Shown piece by piece: positions 1-5,640 of a DNA stretch of 13,343 nt (the stretch's first letter is position 1; every line of letters starts with the position of its first letter). The notes beneath the pieces were generated by a model, which had not been told where the DNA came from, did not search any database, and was given only the letters and a program-made list of their open reading frames with translations. This DNA is from Bacteroidota bacterium (GTDB taxonomy: Bacteria > Bacteroidota > Bacteroidia > CAMBQF01). Made by a program: the position numbers and the translations under genes. The stretch lies in NCBI GenBank assembly GCA_027483285.1, contig JAIXUZ010000067.1, forward strand, positions 1 to 13,343. The letters are read 5' to 3'.

Positions 1-7
1 ATAGAGC

Positions 8-1384
8 ATGGAACAACAAATAGTTCAAAAAGGACACCCTAAAGGGCTATACTTATTATTTGCTACCGAGATGTGGGAGCGCTTTAGCTACTACGGTATG
101 CGCGGACTGCTAACGTTATACTTAACAAAGTCGTTGATAGAAGGCGGCCTTGGTTTTGATGACGGCAACGCAGGATTGATATATGGTATATATACCGGCC
201 TGGTGTACCTTACCCCTATTTTTGGCGGTTACCTTGCCGACAAATATATTGGGCAGCGCCGCTCTATTACCATTGGTGGTATTACAATGGCTATAGGCCA
301 GTTTTGTTTGTTCTTCTCGTCGCACGAAAACATTACGATGTTTTACCTGGGGCTTATTTTGCTTATTATTGGTAACGGCTTTTTTAAGCCCAATATATCA
401 ACCATTGTAGGGCAGTTGTATGCGCCCGATGATACGCGTAAAGACTCGGCTTTTACCATTTTTTACATGGGTATTAACCTTGGCGCTTTTCTTGCCCCGC
501 TGGCCTGCGGTTTTTTAGCTGAAGACTATTTTGCGGTTAAGGATGCCAGTGGCGCAGTTCTTAGCTACGGTTTTAACTACGGCTTTTTAGCGGCGGGTGT
601 TGGTATGGTTATAGGCCAGATAATGTTTAACCTATTAGCCCAAAAATACCTTGGCGATATTGGAAAGAGGCCTGCATCGGCTACCAAAGCCAAAGATGTT
701 GTTGAGGCACCTTTAACCAAACCTGAGAAAGACAGGCTTACCGTTATCATTATTATGATGTTGTTTAACATCTTCTTTTGGGCCGGTTTTGAACAAGCGG
801 GCAGCTCTATAAGCTTATACACCGACAGGTTTATAAACCGCCATATTGACTTTTTAGACTGGACGGTTCCAACATCGTGGTTCCAATCGGTTAACCCATT
901 GTTTATTGTACTACTTGGGCCTTTGTTTACCTTTTTGTGGACCCGCCTTGCCAAAGCTGGCAAAGAACCTAATACCATTGTAAAAATGGCTTTTGGTATG
1001 ATATTGCTGGGTGTAGGCTTCTTCTTAATGATTGGCGCAGGCCTTGAACGTGGTGGCGACAGTCCGGACGAGGCTATAAAGGCTAACCTGCTTTGGTTGA
1101 TTGGAACGTACCTGATACATACTATGGGTGAGCTTTGTTTATCGCCTGTAGGATTATCAATGGTAACAAAACTATCGCCGTTGCGCTTAGGATCTATGAT
1201 GATGGGTGTGTGGTTTTTGAGCAGTTTTGTGGCCAACTTTCTTTCGGGTTACCTGGTGCAGTACTTCTCTAAAATGGGTGCTATTACCATATTTGCCATT
1301 ATTGCCGGTGTGGTAATATTCTTAGGCTTACTGGTACTGGTTCTATCTAAAAAATTATTACAGATGATGCACAATGTGCGTTAA
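8..1384 (+). CDS. POT/PTR-family proton-coupled oligopeptide transporter
   Basis: A 458-residue polytopic inner-membrane protein of the major facilitator superfamily, expected to import di- and tripeptides with protons. The POT signature ExxERFxYY is present (E21, E24, R25, F26, Y28, Y29). An MFS motif-A-like loop follows at about 73-85 (GGYLADKYIGQRR), then the conserved TM4 lysine in GNGFFKPN (K127), the PTR2 signature FYMGINLGA (152-160), a FEQAG motif (260-264) and the TM10 glutamate in GELCLSP (E374). The key proton and peptide residues I can recognise by eye are therefore intact. Length is slightly below the 490-520 usual for bacterial POTs. The ATG at 8 fits the family N-terminus; only seven bases upstream are visible, so promoter and left neighbour are unknown. 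A heptamer repeat starts directly after the TAA stop and a strong terminator follows. The exact substrate cannot be read from sequence. Confidence 0.93.
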   Translation: MEQQIVQKGHPKGLYLLFATEMWERFSYYGMRGLLTLYLTKSLIEGGLGFDDGNAGLIYGIYTGLVYLTPIFGGYLADKYIGQRRSITIGGITMAIGQFCLFFSSHENITMFYLGLILLIIGNGFFKPNISTIVGQLYAPDDTRKDSAFTIFYMGINLGAFLAPLACGFLAEDYFAVKDASGAVLSYGFNYGFLAAGVGMVIGQIMFNLLAQKYLGDIGKRPASATKAKDVVEAPLTKPEKDRLTVIIIMMLFNIFFWAGFEQAGSSISLYTDRFINRHIDFLDWTVPTSWFQSVNPLFIVLLGPLFTFLWTRLAKAGKEPNTIVKMAFGMILLGVGFFLMIGAGLERGGDSPDEAIKANLLWLIGTYLIHTMGELCLSPVGLSMVTKLSPLRLGSMMMGVWFLSSFVANFLSGYLVQYFSKMGAITIFAIIAGVVIFLGLLVLVLSKKLLQMMHNVR

Positions 1385-1422
1385 TAGCTGATAGCTGATA
1401 GCTGATAGCTGATAGCTGATAG
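1385..1422 (+). repeat. TAGCTGA heptamer tandem repeat (5 perfect copies plus TAG)
   Basis: Five exact head-to-tail copies of TAGCTGA begin at the first base after the transporter's TAA stop and end, after a further TAG, at the left arm of the terminator hairpin. Each unit holds TAG and TGA. Since the period is 7, these stop triplets fall in all three reading frames over three units. The array lies in the transcribed 3' untranslated region of the transporter. No function is known to me. Confidence 0.95.
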
Positions 1423-1465
1423 AAAACTCCCCGCCCCGCAAACAGGGCGGGGAGTTTTTGTTTTT
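1423..1465 (+). terminator. Strong intrinsic terminator after the peptide transporter
   Basis: A perfect 14-bp inverted repeat has arms at 1423-1436 and 1445-1458 (core CTCCCCGCCC / GGGCGGGGAG), with an 8-base loop. It is followed by TTTTT-G-TTTTT through 1465. GC-rich core plus U-tract is the classic rho-independent form on the plus strand. The left arm starts with AAAA, so weak activity on the minus strand is possible. Confidence 0.92.
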
Positions 1466-1502
1466 CCTCACCCCTACCCATCCTAATTTTAGGAGGGGGT
1501 TT
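1466..1502. repeat. Imperfect palindrome, possibly a dispersed REP-like element
   Basis: Directly after the terminator lies a C-rich stretch, a hairpin with arms TCCTAA (1481-1486) and TTAGGA (1489-1494), and a G-run (1495-1499) that can pair further with CCC at 1477-1479 across one mismatch. From memory it resembles an abundant Bacteroidota intergenic palindrome of the form CACCCCTaaCCCCTCTCC...GGAGAGGGG. This is a single, apparently degraded copy, so the family assignment is inference. It could also be a weak second terminator, since TTT follows. Confidence 0.45.
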
Positions 1503-1516
1503 GTCTTCCATTTGGC

Positions 1517-1544
1517 CCTAGAACCTATCACCTAAAACCTATCC
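1517..1544 (-). repeat. Heptad array CCTAnnn (TAGGnnn on the minus strand), 4 units
   Basis: Four 7-base units CCTAGAA, CCTATCA, CCTAAAA and CCTATCC lie head to tail just upstream of the trmD promoter box. Read on the minus strand they place TAGG every seven bases, the same TAGnTnn theme as the plus-strand array after the transporter, but inverted. Positions 1-4 of the unit are invariant and positions 5-7 vary. Confidence 0.8.
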
Positions 1545-1554
1545 GCTATATTAC

Positions 1555-1562
1555 TACCTTTG
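1555..1562 (+). promoter_or_regulatory. Bacteroidota -7 promoter box (TACCTTTG) for trmD
   Basis: TACCTTTG is an exact match to the Bacteroidota primary-sigma -7 consensus TAnnTTTG. It ends only four bases before the trmD ATG, so a start point at the usual distance would give an mRNA with little or no 5' leader. I could not find a convincing -33 TTG/TTTG at 19-21 bases spacing. Confidence 0.65.
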
Positions 1563-1566
1563 CCCT

Positions 1567-2238
1567 ATGCGTATAGATATTATTACCGTATTACCAGAGC
1601 TTTTGCGCAGTCCGTTTGAGCACTCGATATTGAAGCGGGCCATTGCTAAAGGCCTTTGCGAGGTGAACCTTATTAACCTGCGCGACTACAGCACTGACAA
1701 GCACAAGAGTGTTGACGACTATATGTATGGCGGCGGTGCGGGCATGGTGATGATGATTGAGCCTATTGCCAACTGTATAGAGGCGCTGCAAAAAGAACGC
1801 ACGTATGACGAGGTTATTTATACCAGTCCGGATGGGGAGCTGTTGGACCAAAAGGCGAGTAACAGCCTATCGCTAAAGAAGAACCTGATTATACTTTGCG
1901 GGCATTACAAGGGCATTGACGAACGCATTCGCCAGCATTTTATCACCAAAGAAATATCTATTGGCGACTATGTTTTGAGCGGTGGGGAACTGGCCGCGGC
2001 TGTTATTTCCGACTCTATCATTCGCCTGCTACCGGGGGTGCTGAGCGATGAAACATCGGCTCTTGAAGACTCTTTTCAGGATGGGCTTTTAGCGCCACCT
2101 GTGTTTACCCGCCCCGCTGAATTCAGAGGGTGGAAGGTGCCTGATGTGTTGCTATCGGGTAACTTTAAAGAGATTGATAAGTGGAGGCACGAAAAGGCAA
2201 TTGAAAGGACCCAGGAAAGAAGGCCGGGGTTGTTGTAG
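1567..2238 (+). CDS. trmD: tRNA (guanine-37-N1)-methyltransferase TrmD
   Basis: A 223-residue SPOUT-class methyltransferase that uses S-adenosylmethionine to methylate N1 of G37 next to the anticodon, preventing +1 frameshifts. The N-terminus MRIDIITVLPELL is typical. The family motif DDYMYGGGAGM spans 50-60. The trefoil-knot SAM-binding segments are visible as LCGHYKGIDERI (110-121) and SIGDYVLSGGE (131-141). The predicted catalytic aspartate is D168 in EDSFQDGLL, by analogy with E. coli D169, and the C-terminal tRNA-binding part ends in ERTQERRPGLL. Length is normal. The usual partners rpsP, rimM and rplS are not adjacent here: the gene stands alone between a transporter and a convergent small gene, with its own promoter box. 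No terminator separates it from the gene converging 7 bases away. Confidence 0.97.
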   Translation: MRIDIITVLPELLRSPFEHSILKRAIAKGLCEVNLINLRDYSTDKHKSVDDYMYGGGAGMVMMIEPIANCIEALQKERTYDEVIYTSPDGELLDQKASNSLSLKKNLIILCGHYKGIDERIRQHFITKEISIGDYVLSGGELAAAVISDSIIRLLPGVLSDETSALEDSFQDGLLAPPVFTRPAEFRGWKVPDVLLSGNFKEIDKWRHEKAIERTQERRPGLL

Positions 2239-2245
2239 CTATTCG

Positions 2246-2659
2246 CTACCTCTGCTCAAAATCGTAAAAAAAGAAAGCTGCTGCGGCCCATGTTTTGGGT
2301 ATACCGCTGGCGCTTCCAATGCTTAAACCATTAGCTCCTCGCACAGTACCATCGCTTTCTATTTTACCAATAGATAAGCCATTAGCACCACGCACAGTTC
2401 CATCGCTATCTAACCTGCCTATAGAAAGTCCGTTGCTACCGCGGAAGGTACCGTCGCTCTCAATACGGCCAATAGAAAGCCCGTTAGCGCCGCGTACCGT
2501 TCCATCACTATCTATGCGTCCAACAGACAAGCCATTGCTGCCACGCACCGTGCCGTTACTCTCAATACTACCTATGCTAAGGCCATTGCCTCCTCGCAGG
2601 GTTTGTGCTGATACATTAAGCGCCAGCACAATAAATAACAGAGCCAATAACTTCTTCAT
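2246..2659 (-). CDS. Small secreted protein with 17-residue beta-flower-type repeats
   Basis: A 137-residue protein of unknown role. Residues 1-19 form a signal peptide (MKKLLALLFIVLALNVSAQ) with probable cleavage after SAQ. Residues 22-106 are five tandem 17-residue repeats of consensus RGxNGLSIGxIESDGTV. A sixth, partial repeat follows, then an aromatic tail containing WAAAAFFFYDF. The regular NG...IG...DGT pattern and the hydrophobic tail match small Bacteroidota proteins that I recall being annotated as '5-fold beta-flower' proteins; that name is from memory. Alternating beta strands and turns would form a closed repeat fold. There are no catalytic residues to point to, so a structural or binding role in the periplasm or at the cell surface is inference. 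It converges on trmD with 7 bases between stop codons and diverges from the ACE-family gene. Confidence 0.85.
   Translation of the reverse strand: MKKLLALLFIVLALNVSAQTLRGGNGLSIGSIESNGTVRGSNGLSVGRIDSDGTVRGANGLSIGRIESDGTFRGSNGLSIGRLDSDGTVRGANGLSIGKIESDGTVRGANGLSIGSASGIPKTWAAAAFFFYDFEQR
2315..2596 (-). repeat. 51-bp coding tandem repeat, 5 units plus a partial sixth
   Basis: The repeats of the small secreted protein are also visible as DNA. Five units of 51 bp run from 2596 down to 2342, with a 27-bp partial unit to 2315. Units differ mostly at synonymous or conservative positions (S/A/G at residue 3, I/V at residue 8, E/D at residue 12, R/K/S at residue 10). The antisense frame is stop-free across the whole array. 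Confidence 0.92.
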
Positions 2660-2677
2660 GCTTACAATATTTTATCA

Positions 2678-2685
2678 TAAATATA
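2678..2685 (-). promoter_or_regulatory. Candidate -7 box for the repeat-protein gene
   Basis: On the minus strand TATATTTA matches TAnnTTTG at 7 of 8 positions, 18 bases upstream of the ATG at 2659. A minus-strand TTTG (plus-strand CAAA at 2707-2710) lies 21 bases further upstream, close to the expected -33 spacing. The region is AT-rich, so chance matches are likely. Confidence 0.35.
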
Positions 2686-2696
2686 CACCTAATTGC

Positions 2697-2704
2697 TACA
2701 TTAG
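2697..2704 (+). promoter_or_regulatory. Candidate -7 box for the ACE-family lipoprotein gene
   Basis: TACATTAG matches TAnnTTTG at 7 of 8 positions and ends 16 bases before the ATG at 2721. It overlaps the divergent control region of the repeat-protein gene. No clear -33 element was found. Confidence 0.3.
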
Positions 2705-2720
2705 CACAAACATTAAGAAT

Positions 2721-4541
2721 ATGAAAAAACTGGTACTTGTAGCAGCCTGCGCGGCGCTACTGGCAGCTTGCGGCGGCGGCCCCAAGCCTATGCCTACCCC
2801 ACCCATTCAAAACGAGGTACAAGCATGGCTTGATGAATACAACAAAGAGTGGCAAAAGCTGGCTACCGTATCGTCGGAAGCCCAATGGGACCTTAACACC
2901 CATATTGTAGAGGGCGACACCCTTGCCAACAAAAAAGCATCAGACGCTGACGAAGCTTACTCTAACTACACCGGCAGCAAAGCCGTGGTAGACAAAGCCC
3001 TGGGCTACCTTAAAAAGAAGAACGAACTGACCCCGCTACAGGTGCGCCAACTAAACGCCATAGTATACATGGCCGGCAACAACCCCGAAGCCGCAGGCGA
3101 CCTTGTTAAAAAGCGCATCGACGCCCAAAACAAGCAAACAGAAAACCTGTTTGGCTACAAGTTTATGCTTGATGGCAAAGAGGTAACCCCTAACGACATT
3201 GAAAAGATGCTACGCGAGGAAACCGATGTAGACAAGCGCCTTAAAGTATGGAACGCAAGCAAAGAGGTTGGCGTTAAGCTAAAAGACGGCCTTGTTACCC
3301 TGCAAGATTTGCGTAACAAAACGGTTGCCCCCCTTGGCTACAAAAATTACTTTGAGTACCAGGTATCAGACTACGGAATGACCACCAAAGAAATGATGGA
3401 GCTTACCCGCAAACTGGTAAAAGAGGTATGGCCCTTGTACCGCGAGCTGCATACCTGGGCGCGCTATACCCTTGCCGATAAATACAAGCAACCGGTGCCC
3501 GATATGATACCCGCACACTGGATGCCTAACCGCTGGGGCCAAGACTGGACAGCCCTTGTAAACGTTGATGGCATTAACCTGGACGGCGAACTGGGCAAAA
3601 AAACACCCGAGTGGATTATCAACCAGGGAGAAGATTTTTACGTAAGTCTAGGCTTTCCAAAACTACCAAAATCGTTCTATGAAAAATCGAGCCTTTACCC
3701 TTTAAAAGCGGATGCCGGCTTTAAGAAAAACACCCACGCATCGGCCTGGCACATGGACTACGATAAAGACATACGGTCGCTAATGAGCGTAGAGCCAAAC
3801 ACTGAGTGGTGGGAAACTACCCTGCACGAACTTGGCCATATTTACTATTACATAAGCTACTCAAATGGCGATGTGCCAATCATCCTGCGCAATGGTGCTA
3901 ACCGCGCCTACCACGAGGCTTTTGGCACCATGATAGGCCTTGCATCTATGCAAATGCCATTCCTTCAACAATACGGTTTAGCCCCTAAAGATGCTAAGGT
4001 TGACCAAACCCAAAACCTGTTAAAAGAGGCCTTAAACTACGTGGTAATGATACCATGGGCTGCCGGTACTATGACAGAGTTTGAACACGACCTGTATGCC
4101 ACCAACCTGCCCAAAGACCAATACAACAAACGCTGGTGGGAGATTGTAGGTAAATGCCAGGGCATGGTTCCACCAACCAACCGTGGCGAAGAGTTTTGCG
4201 ATGCCGCTACCAAAACACACATAAACGACGACCCTGCTCAGTATTACGATTATGCAATTGCGGGCGTTTTAATGTTCCAGTTTCACGACCATATTGCCAA
4301 AAACATCCTGCACCAGGATGTACACAATACCAACTACTATGGCAATAAAGAGGTAGGTAAATTCCTTATGGATGTAATGAAAACCGGCGCTACGGTAGAC
4401 TGGCGTGCCGATATGAAAAAGCACCTGAGCTCTGATGTTTCGGCCAAAGCGATGCTTGATTATTTTGCCCCGCTAATGACATACTTAAAAGACCAAAACA
4501 AAGGCAAAAAATACACCCTGCCCGCGCAGCCTGCATTCTAG
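2721..4541 (+). CDS. M2-family (ACE-like) peptidyl-dipeptidase, lipoprotein
   Basis: A 606-residue zinc metallopeptidase expected to remove C-terminal dipeptides from peptides in the envelope. The start at 2721 gives a lipoprotein signal with lipobox LAAC (lipidated C17). The stop-free extension back to 2295 only reads the neighbouring gene's repeats in antisense. Zinc and catalytic residues are H369-E370-L-G-H373 with downstream ligand E399 in YHEAFG. Counterparts of human ACE substrate residues appear in order: HASAW (339-343, ACE H353), K498 (K511), H500 (H513), Y508 (Y520) and Y511 (Y523), followed by FQFH ending at H522. GANRAYHEAFG corresponds to ACE GANPGFHEAIG, with a two-residue insertion between HExxH and this motif. 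The chloride-ligand Arg522 position appears to be D510. Length suits a single ACE domain. An array and terminator follow the stop. Confidence 0.93.
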   Translation: MKKLVLVAACAALLAACGGGPKPMPTPPIQNEVQAWLDEYNKEWQKLATVSSEAQWDLNTHIVEGDTLANKKASDADEAYSNYTGSKAVVDKALGYLKKKNELTPLQVRQLNAIVYMAGNNPEAAGDLVKKRIDAQNKQTENLFGYKFMLDGKEVTPNDIEKMLREETDVDKRLKVWNASKEVGVKLKDGLVTLQDLRNKTVAPLGYKNYFEYQVSDYGMTTKEMMELTRKLVKEVWPLYRELHTWARYTLADKYKQPVPDMIPAHWMPNRWGQDWTALVNVDGINLDGELGKKTPEWIINQGEDFYVSLGFPKLPKSFYEKSSLYPLKADAGFKKNTHASAWHMDYDKDIRSLMSVEPNTEWWETTLHELGHIYYYISYSNGDVPIILRNGANRAYHEAFGTMIGLASMQMPFLQQYGLAPKDAKVDQTQNLLKEALNYVVMIPWAAGTMTEFEHDLYATNLPKDQYNKRWWEIVGKCQGMVPPTNRGEEFCDAATKTHINDDPAQYYDYAIAGVLMFQFHDHIAKNILHQDVHNTNYYGNKEVGKFLMDVMKTGATVDWRADMKKHLSSDVSAKAMLDYFAPLMTYLKDQNKGKKYTLPAQPAF

Positions 4542-4573
4542 GTGCTAGGTTTTAGGTACTAGGTTCTAGTTAT
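4539..4573 (+). repeat. Heptad array TAGGTnn starting on the stop codon, 5 units
   Basis: TAGGTGC, TAGGTTT, TAGGTAC, TAGGTTC and TAGTTAT lie head to tail, and the first TAG is the stop codon of the ACE-family gene. TAATCCC at 4574-4580 continues the phase into the terminator. TAG/TAA therefore occurs every seven bases, visiting all three frames. The first positions are fixed and the last two vary, unlike the perfect TAGCTGA array after the transporter. Confidence 0.85.
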
Positions 4574-4574
4574 T

Positions 4575-4607
4575 AATCCCCTTTGGTGCAAATCGGAGGG
4601 GATTTTT
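4575..4607 (+). terminator. Intrinsic terminator after the ACE-family gene
   Basis: Arms AATCCCCT (4575-4582) and AGGGGATT (4597-4604) form an 8-bp stem around a 14-base loop, with a T-run at 4603-4607. It has standard rho-independent form on the plus strand. The hairpin begins one base into the last heptad-phase unit of the preceding array. Confidence 0.85.
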
Positions 4608-4700
4608 GTTGACAAAGAGGTACATTACAACAGTAGTAGTTTTAGCGATGTATTAGAGATGTTTTAAGCGATAAATAAATGATAACATACCCTATCTGAT

Positions 4701-4728
4701 AACCACGAACTAACAACAAGGAACTAAG
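4701..4728 (-). repeat. Heptad array AACnAnn (nnTnGTT on the minus strand), 4 units
   Basis: AACCACG, AACTAAC, AACAAGG and AACTAAG share phase and a fixed AAC. On the minus strand they read as TAGTT/TTGTT/TAGTT/TGGTT at 7-base steps, related to TAGTTAT in the array after the ACE-family gene but inverted. The rest of the 150-base gap (4608-4700) shows nothing I can name. Confidence 0.65.
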
Positions 4729-4742
4729 AGAACATTTTTTCG

Positions 4743-4750
4743 CATATTTG
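4743..4750 (+). promoter_or_regulatory. Candidate -7 box for the M23/GH3 operon
   Basis: CATATTTG matches TAnnTTTG at 7 of 8 positions and ends seven bases before the ATG at 4758, following a T-run. As with trmD, use of this box would give a nearly leaderless transcript. No good -33 element is visible. Confidence 0.45.
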
Positions 4751-4757
4751 TAGGCTA

Positions 4758-5633
4758 ATGGCTGAAGAGCAAAATAAGAACAAGCGTAGGTTGCGTAAGC
4801 TGCTAAACCGGTACCGGTTGGTGGTTATGAACGACGATACCCTGGAGGAGCGATTCTCCCTATCGCTCACTCCCCTTAGGGTGTTTGTGGTTGCAGGCAC
4901 GGGCGCTATCCTTATCATCTTCTTTACCACCACCCTTATAGCCTTAACACCGCTGCGGGAGTACATTCCCGGCTTTGGTGATGCGGGCGTACGCAGGGAA
5001 ATGCTGGAGCTTACGCAGCGTGCCGACTCGCTGGAGAACGCCACCAAAAACAACGATAAGTTTTTGCAGAATATGCGCAACATCATATCGGGCAAGGGCG
5101 GTAACAACAAAGACACTACGATAGAAAAAAGCAAGCCTATAGATTATAAATCGCTGAGCTTTTTACCGTCGGCAGAAGATGCCAGCCTGCGCAACGAGGT
5201 AGAGAAAAACGATAAGAGCAGCTACATAGGCACTATTGGCAGCGATGGGCCTATAACCATGTCGGGCGTATATTTTTACAGCCCTGTATCAGGTGTGGCA
5301 ACATCGCGCTTTAACCCAGCCATACGCCACTACGGCATAGACATTGCCGCCCCCAGCAACGACCCTGTAAAGGCCGTATTGGATGGTACAGTCATATCGT
5401 CTGAATGGTCGATGGAATCGGGCAATACCATACAGGTGCAGCATAGCAGCAATATGGTATCGGTTTATAAACATAATTCAACCCTGCTAAAGAAAGAAGG
5501 AGAAACAGTGAAGGCCGGCGAGGCTATTGCACTGGTGGGCAGCAGCGGCGAAAACAGCACGGGGCCACACCTGCATTTTGAGTTGTGGCACAACGGCAAT
5601 GCCGTAAACCCGGCCGATTATATTAATTTTTAA
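4758..5633 (+). CDS. M23-family (LytM-type) peptidoglycan metallopeptidase, membrane-anchored
   Basis: A 291-residue protein with a basic cytoplasmic N-terminus that includes the YRLVVMNDDT stretch (19-28). One membrane span follows at about 42-63, then a predicted coiled or linker region (80-110), and the C-terminal zinc endopeptidase domain at about 172-291 faces the periplasm. The catalytic set is complete. SRF(N)...HYGID gives zinc ligands H191 and D195, YKH gives H239, and HLHFELW gives H271 and H273. The enzyme is thus expected to be active on peptidoglycan cross-links, not a degenerate EnvC/NlpD-type activator, though its exact bond is unknown. The start is supported by the conserved N-terminal block. 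The GH3-family gene follows after 7 bases, so the two are probably co-transcribed. Confidence 0.9.
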   Translation: MAEEQNKNKRRLRKLLNRYRLVVMNDDTLEERFSLSLTPLRVFVVAGTGAILIIFFTTTLIALTPLREYIPGFGDAGVRREMLELTQRADSLENATKNNDKFLQNMRNIISGKGGNNKDTTIEKSKPIDYKSLSFLPSAEDASLRNEVEKNDKSSYIGTIGSDGPITMSGVYFYSPVSGVATSRFNPAIRHYGIDIAAPSNDPVKAVLDGTVISSEWSMESGNTIQVQHSSNMVSVYKHNSTLLKKEGETVKAGEAIALVGSSGENSTGPHLHFELWHNGNAVNPADYINF

Positions 5634-5640
5634 GATTGAG

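Noticed and set aside
577..1236. 219-residue open frame antisense to the peptide transporter
   Set aside because: It is the mirror of a well-supported membrane-protein gene; its product lacks a recognisable domain and the sense strand carries all POT motifs.
2315..2596. CRISPR array
   Set aside because: The 51-bp units are contiguous, coding and without unique spacers.
4609..4614. TTGACA resembling an E. coli -35 element
   Set aside because: No -10 box occurs at 16-18 bases spacing, and Bacteroidota use a different promoter consensus; it sits just after a terminator T-run and is likely chance.
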